Source: CAWGXZ01 sp963826695 (GTDB taxonomy: Bacteria; Pseudomonadota; Gammaproteobacteria; Burkholderiales; Burkholderiaceae_C). Taken from it: a stretch of 64,000 nucleotides of DNA. Position 1 is the first letter of the stretch, and each line of letters begins with the position of its first letter. The DNA lies in NCBI GenBank assembly GCA_963826695.1, contig CAWGXZ010000007.1, positions 62,001 to 126,000 of the forward strand, written 5' to 3'. Both the position numbers and the translations under genes were made by a program. Positions 27,766-36,970 of the stretch are shown here, in pieces. The notes beneath the pieces were generated by a model. The model was not told the origin of the DNA. It worked only from the letters and a program-made list of their open reading frames with translations, and ran no database searches.

Positions 27766-29157
27766 TCAGTGCGCCGCAGCGGCAATCTCGGCGTCGGGCT
27801 TGACGGCACGCAACGCCGTCATGAAGTCGGCTTCGATGCGACGCAGCGCCTTCTCCGTCTGGCCCTCGAAGCGCATCACCAGCACCGGCGTGGTGTTCGA
27901 CGAGCGGATCAGGCCGAAGCCGTCCTTGTATTCGGCGCGGATGCCGTCGATCGTGATCAGCTCGAGCGCGCCAGGGAATTCGGCCTGCTCGCGCAATTGC
28001 TCGACCAGCCGCGCCGGCTCCCCTTCCTCGCAGGCCACGTTCAGCTCGGGCGTGCTGAAGCTCGTCGGCAGGGCGTCGAGCACCCGACTCGCATCCTTGC
28101 TGCGGCTGAGAATCTCGAGCAGCCGGGCCGCCGTGTAGGTGGCGTCGTCGAAGCCGTACCAGCGTTCGCCGAAGAAGATGTGGCCGCTCATCTCGCCCGC
28201 CAGCGGCGCACGCACCTTCTTCATCTGCGCCTTGATCAGCGAATGTCCGGTGCGCCACATCAGCGGCCGGCCTCCGGCCTTGCGAATGGCCGGTGCCAGC
28301 CGCTGCGTGCACTTCACGTCGTAGATGATCGTCGCACGCGGATTGCGCTTGAGCACGTCGGTCGCGAACAGCATCAGCTGCCGGTCGGGGTAGATGATGT
28401 TGCCGTTCTTCGTCACCACGCCGAGGCGGTCGCCGTCGCCGTCGAAGGCCAGACCGAGTTCGGCATCGGTCTCACGGACGGCGCGGATCAGGTCGGCGAG
28501 ATTCTCGGGCTTGCTGGGATCCGGATGGTGGTTCGGGAAGTCACCGTCGACCTCCGAATACAGCTCGGTCACATCGCATCCCAAGGCGCGGAGAATGCCC
28601 GGTGCCGAAGCCCCTGGAATGCCGTTGCCCGAGTCGACGACGATCTTCATCGGCCGTTTCAGGCGGCAGTCGCCGGTGATGCGCTCGCTGTACTCGTCGA
28701 GGATGTTCATCGCCGCACTTCGGCCCGGCGCCTGGATGTAGTCCTCGGCCTCGATGCGCCGGCGCAGGCCCTGGATTTCCTCGCCGTAGATGGCGCGGCC
28801 GGCCAGAACCATCTTGAAGCCGTTGTAATCCTTCGGGTTGTGGCTGCCGGTCACCTGGATACCGCTGCGGCAGCCGCGCCGGCCGCGTGTCGCCGCAACG
28901 TAATAGAGCATCGGCGTCGTTACCGCGCCGAGGTCGACGACATCGAGACCCGTCGACGCGAGCCCGCGGATCAGCGCCTTCACCAGCTTCGGACCCGAAA
29001 GGCGTCCGTCGCGGCCGACCGCGACGGCACGCTCGCCTGCAGCGACGGCCTCGCTGCCGAACGCGCGTCCGAGATGCTCGGCAACGCGCTCGCTGATCGT
29101 GCTGCCGACAATGCCCCGGATGTCGTAGGCCTTGAAGATGGTCGGGTTGACTCGCAT
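27766..29157 (-). CDS. Phosphomannomutase/phosphoglucomutase (AlgC type)
   Basis: Interconverts the 1- and 6-phosphates of mannose or glucose and feeds sugar nucleotides to lipopolysaccharide and exopolysaccharide. The 463-residue product, close to Pseudomonas AlgC (463), starts MRVNPTIFKAYDIRGIVGS. The phosphoserine loop is VTGSHNPKDYNG (Ser at about 105), the metal loop FDGDGDRLGV, the sugar loop GEMSGHIFFGERW, and the phosphate loop near RSSNTTPVLVMRFEG. All four active-site loops are complete. The gene precedes waaC and waaA, which supports a role in surface polysaccharide. Confidence 0.94.
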   Translation of the reverse strand: MRVNPTIFKAYDIRGIVGSTISERVAEHLGRAFGSEAVAAGERAVAVGRDGRLSGPKLVKALIRGLASTGLDVVDLGAVTTPMLYYVAATRGRRGCRSGIQVTGSHNPKDYNGFKMVLAGRAIYGEEIQGLRRRIEAEDYIQAPGRSAAMNILDEYSERITGDCRLKRPMKIVVDSGNGIPGASAPGILRALGCDVTELYSEVDGDFPNHHPDPSKPENLADLIRAVRETDAELGLAFDGDGDRLGVVTKNGNIIYPDRQLMLFATDVLKRNPRATIIYDVKCTQRLAPAIRKAGGRPLMWRTGHSLIKAQMKKVRAPLAGEMSGHIFFGERWYGFDDATYTAARLLEILSRSKDASRVLDALPTSFSTPELNVACEEGEPARLVEQLREQAEFPGALELITIDGIRAEYKDGFGLIRSSNTTPVLVMRFEGQTEKALRRIEADFMTALRAVKPDAEIAAAAH

Positions 29158-29226
29158 GGCGGCTCGGGCCCTGGAAATGAAGGTCGCCGATTGTAGGGAG
29201 CGCCCTGCCGCCGCCCGGGCCGGCTC

Positions 29227-29547
29227 CTAGCGCAGCCGCATGTCGTTGGCGACCGAGGCCACACCCGGGGTGCTGCGGGCGATCTCCACCGCACGTTCGA
29301 TCGCCTGCTGCGAACTGATGAAGCCGCTCAGCTGGACGCGACCCTTGAAGGTGCGGACGTTGAACTCGGCGGCACGGATGCCAGGCTCGGCGAGCAGCGC
29401 CGACTTGACACGGCCGGTCAGCAAGGTGTCGTCGACGAACTCGCCGGCACTCTCCTCAGACGGCACGGCGACACAACCGGTGAGCTGCGTGAGCATCGCC
29501 ACAAGACAGAGCGCCACGAGGTGGCGGGATGTTGCGCAGGCAACCAT
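29227..29547 (-). CDS. BON-domain lipoprotein (OsmY-like)
   Basis: A 106-residue protein from the ATG at 29547. The N-terminus is a lipoprotein signal with the lipobox LTGC after CLVAMLTQ. One BON domain follows: DDTLLTGRVKSALLAEPGI, then VRTFKGRVQLSGFISSQQAI and ARSTPGVASVANDMRLR. The BON domain binds phospholipid in envelope-stress proteins such as OsmY and DolP; an outer-membrane lipid contact is the likely role. It is 69 bases downstream of nothing on its own strand except the phosphomannomutase gene that follows it, and 178 bases from the divergent diguanylate cyclase. Confidence 0.88.
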   Translation of the reverse strand: MVACATSRHLVALCLVAMLTQLTGCVAVPSEESAGEFVDDTLLTGRVKSALLAEPGIRAAEFNVRTFKGRVQLSGFISSQQAIERAVEIARSTPGVASVANDMRLR

Positions 29548-29725
29548 GGTGGGGGTTCTCCAGACGTCGTGGTTCAGCCGAGCGGCGGTGCGGTCGAGCC
29601 TAATCAACCCCGGGCCGCTGGGGCAGCCGTTCACGCCCCAAGGTGTGTGTTTTGCCACGCGGCGCCGCAACAACTTGCGCGATGATCGCAGCTGCGGCTG
29701 GCGGCTCCTCAAATCAGGCGGTGCA

Positions 29726-30972
29726 TTGAACACGGAAACCCTACTGATTGCCACGGCGATTGTCGAAGCCTCGCTGGCGCTGGGGATGCTCGTCTCGGAA
29801 TACGGGCAGCGGCGCCCCGGCTGGCGCCTGTGGGCCGCCTCGAGCGGCATGCGCGCCCTCAGCAACCTGGTTTATTTCGCACCCCTGGCCTTTGTACCCC
29901 TCATGCAGCGGCCGGTGACTTTTCTGGCGTCGTTGCTGGTGCTCGCGTCGGCAGCGTTGTCGATGCGCAGCATCGCGCAATTCGTCGGCACCCGCCCGCC
30001 CCGATGGCCCGACCTCGCGCCGTGGCTGCTCTGTGTCGGCGCCTATGTGGCTGCGTTCTGGGTGTACGGCGATACCCGCTGGCGAATCGCCATGATCTCG
30101 TTCGGCCTCGCCTACGGCTTCGGCTGGGCGTGCTGGCGAATCTGGACGGCGCCGGGCTCGATCGAGCACGAGCGCCGCTTTGCGGCGGTCGCGCTCGGCG
30201 GCTGGTGCATTCTGCTGGTGAGCCGTGCCGTCTATGCGCTGACGCTCGGAAACGTGCCGGAGAACTTGCTGCGCGCCCAGGCCATGCACCCCTGGTACTT
30301 CCTCGCCTACCTGTCGCGGCCGTGGCCACCGTGGTGGCGCTGCTGGCAATGCGCAATCGCCAGCTGCTGAGCGAACTGGACGTGGCGCGGCGGGATGCGA
30401 TCCGTCGCGCGGATTACGACATGCTGACCGGGGTGCTCAGCCGAGCGGCCTTGCTCGAGCGCGCCGAGGCCATGTTCAACGATTCACTGGCGCAGAACCG
30501 GCCGCTCTGGCTGTTCATGGTCGACGTCGATCATTTCAAGCAGGTCAACGACCGTTTTGGCCATCTTGTCGGCGACACGGCATTGCGGGCCGTGGGTGAG
30601 GTCATACGACAGCAGATTCCGAAGCCGCGGCTCGCAGGCCGTTTCGGCGGCGAGGAATTCATGATTGCGCTGTTCGGCGAGCATGGCGAATCGCCCAGGG
30701 CGATGGCCGAAACCTTGCGGCTGGCGATCCACTCGATCTCGATGGACAGCGGCCGGCGCGCCGGTGGGCTGACCGTGAGCATCGGCGTAGCCACGCGGGA
30801 CGAGGCCGACCGCAGCCTGACCGATCTCATCCGCCGTGCCGACGAGGCCCTGCTCGAGGCCAAGGCAACCGGGCGCGACCGCGTCGTCCTCGGCCCGGCC
30901 GGCGGGTCGACGCCGCCGGTCGGCGCGGCGACCCAGTTGAAGTTCCGCCACTCCGATTTCATCGTGCCCTGA
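29726..30972 (+). pseudogene. Frameshifted membrane-bound diguanylate cyclase (GGDEF)
   Basis: Two frames together make one protein. From the TTG at 29726 one frame encodes about six hydrophobic helices (NTETLLIATAIVEASLALGM onwards) up to YFLAYL; it then runs into a stop at 30368-30370. The next frame takes over at about 30313 with VAAVATVVALLAMRNRQLLSELD and gives a full GGDEF domain ending at 30972. The domain has DVDHFKQVNDRFGH, RFGGEEF and VSIGVATRD, so it looks catalytically competent; the inhibitory R-x-x-D site is absent. Continuity needs one base added near 30311-30315. This could be a real -1 deletion or a sequencing or assembly error. Confidence 0.82.
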
Positions 30973-31015
30973 GGCACGCGGCGTCGCACGCCGAGATGTG
31001 ATCCGTCGTGCGCCA

Positions 31016-31285
31016 TCACGCGGCGCAGCGCATAGCACTGGCGTTCCGGCTGCCGAGCTGCCACAGGTCGAGATCCGCGAAGGCCCCGGCGACCGGCAGC
31101 TCCTCGCGCACTTCGAGCCCTTGCCAGAGATCGAACGATGATTCGAACCAGCCGGGACCCACCGGCAGCTCGTCGCTGGCGGCTGTAGCCACGAGGTGGT
31201 GCAGGCCGCCCTCGGCGCGTGCAGGCATTGCGACGGTGGCGGCATTTGCGGCAGCTGCGGGGCGGCGGAAGGTCAGTCGGGCCAT
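31016..31285 (-). CDS. Small hypothetical protein
   Basis: An 89-residue soluble protein with no signal peptide. The N-terminus is basic and Ala-rich; the conserved-looking core is ELPVGPGWFESSFDLWQGLEV, followed by an acidic, Leu-rich C-terminus. The pattern GWF-(D/E)-SS-x-x-L-x-x-GL-x-V reminds me of small conserved betaproteobacterial proteins of unknown function, but I cannot name a family. Its 3' end faces the stop of the diguanylate cyclase, 43 bases away; the 170 bases upstream are shared with the divergent aat gene. That it is a gene rather than a chance frame rests on this core. Confidence 0.55.
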   Translation of the reverse strand: MARLTFRRPAAAANAATVAMPARAEGGLHHLVATAASDELPVGPGWFESSFDLWQGLEVREELPVAGAFADLDLWQLGSRNASAMRCAA

Positions 31286-31455
31286 GATGTGCTCCTGTCT
31301 GGAATGGCTCCAGTTTCCATGTCGCCTTGCATGGGCGCCATCCTTCCGAGGTCGGAACAGAGCGCCTTTTCATCACCCGTCGGGAGCACCCGCATCGGGG
31401 CACCCGAAAGGGGGTGGCACGGCCTTGCCATGGCATCCGCCACAATTCCCGGCCG

Positions 31456-32226
31456 ATGGTCACCTGGCTCGACGACGAGCGGCAAGCCCTGCCGCCAACT
31501 GCCCATGCACTGCCGGCCAGCTCGGAGCTGGCTGGCCTGCTTGCCGCTGGCGGGCGACTGACGCCGCAGCGCCTGCACGAGGCCTACACGCACGGTGTCT
31601 TCCCGTGGTTCGGCGTCAACCAGCCCGTGCTCTGGTGGTCGCCCGATCCACGCATGGTGCTGCCAGTCGGCGAGTTTCGGCTGTCGCGCTCGCTGCGCAA
31701 GACGATTCACCGCTTCACCCAAGCGCCCGGGTGCGTGCTGCGCATCGATACCGCCTTCGACGAGGTCATTGCCGCGTGCGCATCGACGCCGCGCGAAGGC
31801 CAGGCGGGCACCTGGATCGTCGAGGAGATGGTCGACGCCTACCGCCGTTGGCATGCGCTCGGCACGGTGCACAGCTTCGAGACCTGGATCGACGGCGAAC
31901 TGGCCGGCGGCCTCTACGGCGTTTCGCTCGGCCGGATGTTCTTCGGCGAATCGATGTTCGCGCGGCGCAGCGACGCCTCGAAGATTGCGCTGGCCGGCCT
32001 GGTCTGCTTTGCCCGCGAGCACGGCATCGCGATGATCGACTGCCAGCAACGCACCTCGCACCTGGCGTCGCTCGGCGCGCGGGAGATCGGCCGCTGCGAG
32101 TTCGAGTCCCGATTGCAGGCGGCCGTCGCCAAGCCGCCGATCGACGACTGGTCCTATGATGCCGCGCTGTGGCGCCACCTGGCCGGTCGGACGGCGCCGG
32201 ACCGTGACGAGGAGGTTACCGGATGA
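31456..32226 (+). CDS. aat: Leucyl/phenylalanyl-tRNA-protein transferase
   Basis: Adds Leu or Phe from aminoacyl-tRNA to proteins with N-terminal Lys or Arg, marking them for ClpAP (bacterial N-end rule). The ATG at 31456 gives 256 residues. Signature blocks are THGVFPWFGVNQPVLWWSPD, RMVLPVGEFRLSRSL, WIVEEMVDAYRRWHALG and the catalytic GLYGVSLGRMFFGESMF with CQQRTSHLASLGA. The usual E. coli length is 234. Its stop overlaps the start of bpt as ATGA, so both transferases of the pathway are made together. Confidence 0.96.
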   Translation: MVTWLDDERQALPPTAHALPASSELAGLLAAGGRLTPQRLHEAYTHGVFPWFGVNQPVLWWSPDPRMVLPVGEFRLSRSLRKTIHRFTQAPGCVLRIDTAFDEVIAACASTPREGQAGTWIVEEMVDAYRRWHALGTVHSFETWIDGELAGGLYGVSLGRMFFGESMFARRSDASKIALAGLVCFAREHGIAMIDCQQRTSHLASLGAREIGRCEFESRLQAAVAKPPIDDWSYDAALWRHLAGRTAPDRDEEVTG

Positions 32227-32954
32227 CCCATCCCAAGGAGCTTCCGCTCGCCTCGCTGCAGTTCTATGCCACGGCGCCGTATCCGTGCAGTTACCTTTCG
32301 CAGCGGATGGCGCGCTCGCAGGTCGCCACGCCGAGCCACCTGATCCACGCCGACGCCTATTCCGGGCTGGTCGCCACCGGCTTCCGGCGTAGCGGCCTGT
32401 TCACCTACCGGCCTTACTGCGATGGCTGCCACGCCTGTGTGCCGCTGCGGCTTCCGGTCGACGGCTTCGAGCCGTCCCGCAGCCAGCGCCGCGCCTGGAA
32501 GCGCCACGCCGGGCTGCAGGCCCGCGTGCTGCGCCTGGGCTTCGTCGCCGAACACTACCAGCTGTACCTGCGCTACCAGGCCGGCCGCCACAGCGGCGGC
32601 GGCATGGACCACGACAGCATCGACCAGTACACCCAGTTCCTGCTGCAAAGCCGCGTCAACTCGCGGTTGGTCGAGTTCCGCAGCGCTGACGGCGCGCTGA
32701 AGATGGTGTCGATCCTGGACGTGCTCAACGACGGCCTGTCGGCCGTCTACACCTTCTACGAGCCCGAACCCGACGCCAGCTACGGCACCTACAACGTGCT
32801 CTGGCAGGTCGAGCAGACCCGCCAGTTGCGGCTGCAGCACGTCTACCTGGGCTACTGGATCGAAGCCAGCCCCAAGATGGCCTACAAGGCCAACTTCAGA
32901 CCGCACGAACGGTTGATCGAGGGCGAGTGGTTGCGCGTCGACGCCCGAGCCTGA
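32223..32954 (+). CDS. bpt: Aspartate/glutamate leucyltransferase (Bpt)
   Basis: Adds Leu to proteins with N-terminal Asp or Glu and so extends the N-end rule; it is homologous to eukaryotic arginyl transferase. The 243-residue protein has the N-terminal cysteine pair region CSYLSQRMARSQVATP and the CDGCHACVPLRLPV motif, then SRRAWKRH-like basic segment (SQRRAWKRHAG), YQAGRHSGGGMDHDS, YTFYEPEPDASYGTYNVLWQ and GYWIEASPKMAYKANFRPHE. These are the full ATE blocks. It follows aat with a four-base overlap. Confidence 0.95.
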   Translation: MTHPKELPLASLQFYATAPYPCSYLSQRMARSQVATPSHLIHADAYSGLVATGFRRSGLFTYRPYCDGCHACVPLRLPVDGFEPSRSQRRAWKRHAGLQARVLRLGFVAEHYQLYLRYQAGRHSGGGMDHDSIDQYTQFLLQSRVNSRLVEFRSADGALKMVSILDVLNDGLSAVYTFYEPEPDASYGTYNVLWQVEQTRQLRLQHVYLGYWIEASPKMAYKANFRPHERLIEGEWLRVDARA

Positions 32955-33006
32955 ATTTGCATTCGACAGCGAACCGGGGCAGCCACACGCGCTGCGCCGG
33001 ATTCCG

Positions 33007-33771
33007 TCAAGCGACGAGGGCGATCATCCGGTCGAGCAGCGCGACAACCTCGTCCTGACCGTCGAGGAAGAACATGGCCTGCGAATGCGGATCGTCGCGG
33101 CCGATGCGCACCGTCAGCCAGTCGGTGGCGGCACGACCGAACACGGTTTCGTCGTTGACGTCGTCACCGATGAAGAAGGCCACGTCGGCGTCGCAGCGCG
33201 CGAGCAGCGCGGCAACCGCGTCGCCCTTGTCGGGCGCGGCCGCATCGACGATGTTCACGACGCACTTGCCGCCGAACGTTGCAAGCGCGGGATCGAGTTC
33301 CTGCATCAGGACCTCGATGGCCGCGGCGGCCATTCCAGGATCGGCGGCGCGGCGGTAGTGCAGCGCGAGCGAGTGCCCCTTGTCCTCGATCTGCACGCCG
33401 CGCACATTCCACGCGTCGCGCTCGGCCGCCAGGCGAACCCGCAGCGCGTCGAGTGCCGCGCTGCAGTTGTCAGCCACCAACCCGGCCGGCGCCGCGGCAG
33501 GATCCTCGGCTCCATGGCTGCCGATCAGGTGCTGCGGCGTGAAGCCGAGCCGCGGCTGCACGTCGGCCACCGCCCTGCCCGTGACGATGGCCAGCGGCAG
33601 CCGCCCCGCGAGCCATTGCAGCCGGTCAGCAATCTCCGGTGCGGCGCGGGCATCGTCGGGGCGCTCGACGATCGGCGCCAGCGTGCCGTCGAAGTCGAAG
33701 GCCAGCAACGGCCGGCGCCGCATCAGCGAAGCCAGCGCGGCCTCGCCCTCGGGGCTGAAGAGGTGCTGCAT
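33007..33771 (-). CDS. otsB: Trehalose-6-phosphate phosphatase
   Basis: HAD-family phosphatase that makes trehalose from trehalose 6-phosphate, the second step of the OtsAB path. The 254-residue product has the nucleophile motif LLAFDFDGTLAPIVERP, AIVTGRAVADVQPRLG as motif II, LIGSHGAED, and the late metal-binding FIGDDVNDETVF. These match OtsB. The ATG at 33771 is 16 bases after the otsA stop, so the genes form one unit. It makes trehalose as an osmoprotectant or reserve; regulation cannot be seen. Confidence 0.95.
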   Translation of the reverse strand: MQHLFSPEGEAALASLMRRRPLLAFDFDGTLAPIVERPDDARAAPEIADRLQWLAGRLPLAIVTGRAVADVQPRLGFTPQHLIGSHGAEDPAAAPAGLVADNCSAALDALRVRLAAERDAWNVRGVQIEDKGHSLALHYRRAADPGMAAAAIEVLMQELDPALATFGGKCVVNIVDAAAPDKGDAVAALLARCDADVAFFIGDDVNDETVFGRAATDWLTVRIGRDDPHSQAMFFLDGQDEVVALLDRMIALVA

Positions 33772-33787
33772 TCAGTGCGGTTGGTAA

Positions 33788-36022
33788 TCAGTCGCGCCGA
33801 TGCCGCTGCACCCGCGCCTCGATGCGCTCGCGCAAGCGCCAGCGGCCGGCGTCGGCGAGCATCCGTCCTGCCCAGCGGAAGACGTTGAACTCGCGCACCG
33901 TCATGCGCAGGCTCGCCATGCGTTCGCGCTGCTCGGCTTCGGGCATCGTCAGCGCGCGATGCAGCGCGTCGGCCGTTTCCTCGACATGGTACGGGTTGAC
34001 GATCAGCGCCTCGGTCATCTCGCGGGCCGCCCCGGCGAACTGGCTCAGGATCAGCACGCCGCGCTCGTCGTCGCGGGCGGCGACGAACTCCTTGCAGACC
34101 AGGTTCATGCCGTCGTGCAGGCTGGTCACCAGGCAGACGTCGGCCGCGCGGTAGAGCTCGTTGACGGCGTCGTGGTCGTGCTGCGACGCCAGGAGGTGCA
34201 CCGGACGGTAGTCGTCCCGGCCGAAGCGGCCATTGATCCGGTCGGTGACCGCGTGGATGCGCTCCTGAAACAGCCGGTACTCGTCGAGCGAGCTGCGCGA
34301 AGGCGACGCGACCTGGATGAAGCTGAAGCGCCCGATCCATTCCGGCCGCTTCTCGAGCAGCCGCTCGACCGCATGCAGCCGCTCGAGAATGCCCTTGGTG
34401 TAGTCGAAGCGGTCGACGCCGACCGCCAGCCGGTGCTCGGCGGGAATGCCCAGCCGATCGGCGACGGCACGCCGGCACGCTTCCACACTCGGCCAGGCAC
34501 CGATCGTCTGCGCAGACGGCCACTCGATCGAAATCGGATAGCTCTCGACGAAGGTGTCGTCCTCCTGGAAGGTGATCGTCGAATGCTCGTGCTCGATCCG
34601 GGCTTCGAGGTAGCGGTCGACCGTCTCGATGAAATTCTTGCAGTGGTAGCGGGTGTGGAAGCCCAGGATCGTGCTGCCGAGCATGCCCTCGAGAATCTCG
34701 CGGCGCCACGGACAGATGCCGAACGACTCCGGGTTCGGCCAGGGGATGTGCCAGAAGGTCAGGATGGTCGCGCGCGGCAGCCGCTTGCGCACCATCGCCG
34801 GCAACAGCGCGAAGTGGTAGTCCTGCACCAGCACCACCGGGTCCTCGCCATGCGCCTCGGCAACGACGGCGTCGGCAAAGCGCTGGTTGACCTCGCGGTA
34901 ACGCTGCCAATCGGATTCGCGGAACACGGGTCGAACATGGGCGACGTGGCAAAGCGGCCAGAGCCCTTCGTTGGCGAAGCCGTAGTAGTAGCCCTGCTCC
35001 TCCTCGGCGCTCAACCAGAGCCGGCGCAGCGTGTATTCCTCATGGCCCGGCGGCACGCGCACCCGGTCGTCGGCGTCGACCACCTGGCGGTCGGCGCTGC
35101 CGCTGCCGTGCGCGATCCAGGTACCCGAGCAGGCGCGCATCACCGGCTCGACTGCGGTGACCAGGCCGCTCGCGGGTCGGGTGACGACGACCTGGCCGTC
35201 CTTCAGCTCGTGCAGGTACGGCTCGCGGTTCGAGACGACGATCACCTGGTCGCCACGCAGCTGGGAACGCAGCAGCGCGCGCAGTCGCTCGGGGTTCCAC
35301 TCGGCCGCGGGGCCCTGGGAGCGGCGGTATTCGTCGTCGAGGTCCTGCAGGTGCGCCCGAAGCTCGGCGATCACCGGCTCGAGTTCCGGCGCGGAGTCGA
35401 GCATCGGCCGCACCAGCCCTTCGCCGCGCAGCAGCGCCCGGGTACCGGAAATCCAGCCGCGCCAGCTGAGCTGCGCCACGACCATCGTGATCAGCGCAAT
35501 CGTCACCCCGAGTGCTGCGATCAGGATGATCAAGTACTTCTGGGTGTCCTCGCTGCGCCGGTCGATGAAGCTCAGGTCGTGCAACATGACGAGGTCGGCC
35601 ACATGGCCGCTCTCGCCGTTGATCGCATGCACGCCGACGTGCACCGGCCCGCCGTTGATCCGCAGCTGGGGATCGTCGAGCAGGCCGACCTCGCGTGCCG
35701 TGGCGCAGGTCACCGATGCCGGCATCCCGGCAGTGCGCACGAGCAGGGTGCCGTCGGTGGCGCACAAGCCGATGGCGACCAGCCGCTCGGCCTGCACCGA
35801 ACGGTTGAACAATGCCTGCAGCCGTGCGATTCGGCCTTCATCCAGGGCATCGGTGACCGTGTCCGACAGCGTGCTCGCCACCAGGCTGCCGCGCAGGTTC
35901 AGGTCACGCGCGAACCAGCGCAAGGTCAGCCGGTCCATCAGCGGCACCGCCAGGTAGGCAGCGGCGACCAGCGTCAGCAGCAGCGGAACGAGAAAACGAA
36001 GCTGGAGTCGAAGTGTTTTCAT
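33788..36022 (-). CDS. otsA: Membrane-anchored trehalose-6-phosphate synthase with periplasmic domain
   Basis: A 744-residue GT20 glycosyltransferase that joins UDP-glucose and glucose 6-phosphate. Unlike soluble OtsA (about 470), it begins with TM1 at residues 8-28, a periplasmic domain of about 130 residues with two Cys (87 and 106), TM2 at 163-185, and a HAMP-like linker. The catalytic part starts near residue 258 (VIVVSNREPYL). It keeps the family core: VQDYHFALLPAM, FWHIPWPNPESFG, VGVDRFDYTKGILERL, and SLHDGMNLVCKEFVAA. The architecture suggests that an envelope signal, such as osmotic stress, may regulate synthesis; that is inference. otsB follows by 16 bases. Confidence 0.92.
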   Translation of the reverse strand: MKTLRLQLRFLVPLLLTLVAAAYLAVPLMDRLTLRWFARDLNLRGSLVASTLSDTVTDALDEGRIARLQALFNRSVQAERLVAIGLCATDGTLLVRTAGMPASVTCATAREVGLLDDPQLRINGGPVHVGVHAINGESGHVADLVMLHDLSFIDRRSEDTQKYLIILIAALGVTIALITMVVAQLSWRGWISGTRALLRGEGLVRPMLDSAPELEPVIAELRAHLQDLDDEYRRSQGPAAEWNPERLRALLRSQLRGDQVIVVSNREPYLHELKDGQVVVTRPASGLVTAVEPVMRACSGTWIAHGSGSADRQVVDADDRVRVPPGHEEYTLRRLWLSAEEEQGYYYGFANEGLWPLCHVAHVRPVFRESDWQRYREVNQRFADAVVAEAHGEDPVVLVQDYHFALLPAMVRKRLPRATILTFWHIPWPNPESFGICPWRREILEGMLGSTILGFHTRYHCKNFIETVDRYLEARIEHEHSTITFQEDDTFVESYPISIEWPSAQTIGAWPSVEACRRAVADRLGIPAEHRLAVGVDRFDYTKGILERLHAVERLLEKRPEWIGRFSFIQVASPSRSSLDEYRLFQERIHAVTDRINGRFGRDDYRPVHLLASQHDHDAVNELYRAADVCLVTSLHDGMNLVCKEFVAARDDERGVLILSQFAGAAREMTEALIVNPYHVEETADALHRALTMPEAEQRERMASLRMTVREFNVFRWAGRMLADAGRWRLRERIEARVQRHRRD

Positions 36023-36141
36023 TCAGCGGTCGGCACCGGACAGGTCGTCCCTGGTTCGGCCGCGGCGCTCACAGCCTCGTCGGCGCGGAAGTCGCGAGAC
36101 GGTCGGCTGGCCCTTACAGGGGTTGCGATCGAACACGTGAC

Positions 36142-36216
36142 TGGTGGGCGGTGCAGGGTTCGAACCTGCGACTTCCACCGTGTGAAGGTGGCACTCTACC
36201 GCTGAGTTAACCGCCC
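36142..36216 (-). tRNA. tRNA-Val, anticodon CAC
   Basis: The reverse strand folds as a perfect 75-base tRNA with an encoded CCA: acceptor GGGCGGT/ACCGCCC, D-arm ACTC...GAGT, anticodon stem CCACC/GGTGG with loop TTCACAC (anticodon CAC), T-arm GCAGG/CCTGC with TTCGAAC. All stems are fully paired. It reads GUG, a frequent codon in high-GC genomes. It sits between otsA and dnaQ. Confidence 0.97.
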
Positions 36217-36261
36217 GGAAAACCGGTGCGACGCGCCGTGGCCCGCCGCAGAAGCCGGCAA

Positions 36262-36966
36262 TTATGCCATCGCCGTCCGCCAGACCGTCTTGCCGCCGGA
36301 GGCCTTGTCGATCGCCCGCAGCACGGCTTCGTGCGCCTCGGCTTCGGCATCGCTCGGCTGCAGCACGGGCAGGTCGAAACTGCGCAGATCGACGGCGGCG
36401 ACGGCAACGCCACCCATCTCAGCCGGATTCACGTCGATGACCAGCGACTCCTGGCCGCGCGTCATGCGGATGTAGACCTCGGCCAGCAACTCGGCGTCGA
36501 GCAGCGCGCCGTGCAGCGTGCGGCCGCTGTTGTCGACTTCGAGGCGGCGACAGAGTGCATCGAGCGAGTTGGCTTTGCCCGGATACAGGTCGCGCGCCAT
36601 CGCCAGGCTGTCGTCGATGCGGCCGACGCAACTCTGCAGGCGTGGACGGCCGACGCGCTTCAGCTCCTCGTTGATGAAGCCGACGTCGAAGGCGGCGTTG
36701 TGGATGACCAGGTCGGCACCGGAAAGGAAGGCGACCAACTCGTCGACGACCGCTTCGAAGCGCGGCTTGTCGGCAAGGAAGGCGTCGCTGAGCCCGTGCA
36801 CCTTCAAGGCGTCCTCGTGGCTCGAACGATCGGGGTTCAGGTAGAAGTGCAGGTTCCGACCCGTCAGGCGCCGGTCGAGCATCTCCACACAGCCGATTTC
36901 GATGATCCGGTCGCCGTTCTCGGCGAACAGCCCGGTCGTCTCGGTATCCAGGAAGATCTGGCGCAT
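36262..36966 (-). CDS. dnaQ: DNA polymerase III epsilon subunit (3'-5' proofreading exonuclease)
   Basis: Proofreading subunit of the replicative polymerase core. The 234-residue protein begins MRQIFLDTETTGL with the Exo I Asp-x-Glu, has the Exo II region LVIHNAAFDVGF and the Exo III His/Asp in HGALLDAELLAEVY. The C-terminal tail after residue 180 is the flexible part that binds the alpha subunit. It starts four bases after the lgt stop, so lgt and dnaQ are probably one transcript. The length is close to E. coli DnaQ (243). Confidence 0.96.
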   Translation of the reverse strand: MRQIFLDTETTGLFAENGDRIIEIGCVEMLDRRLTGRNLHFYLNPDRSSHEDALKVHGLSDAFLADKPRFEAVVDELVAFLSGADLVIHNAAFDVGFINEELKRVGRPRLQSCVGRIDDSLAMARDLYPGKANSLDALCRRLEVDNSGRTLHGALLDAELLAEVYIRMTRGQESLVIDVNPAEMGGVAVAAVDLRSFDLPVLQPSDAEAEAHEAVLRAIDKASGGKTVWRTAMA

Positions 36967-36970
36967 CGGG

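Noticed and set aside
33800..36205. 801-codon forward frame
   Set aside because: Antisense of the membrane-anchored otsA; composition is Arg/His/Gln/Asp-rich with no motif.
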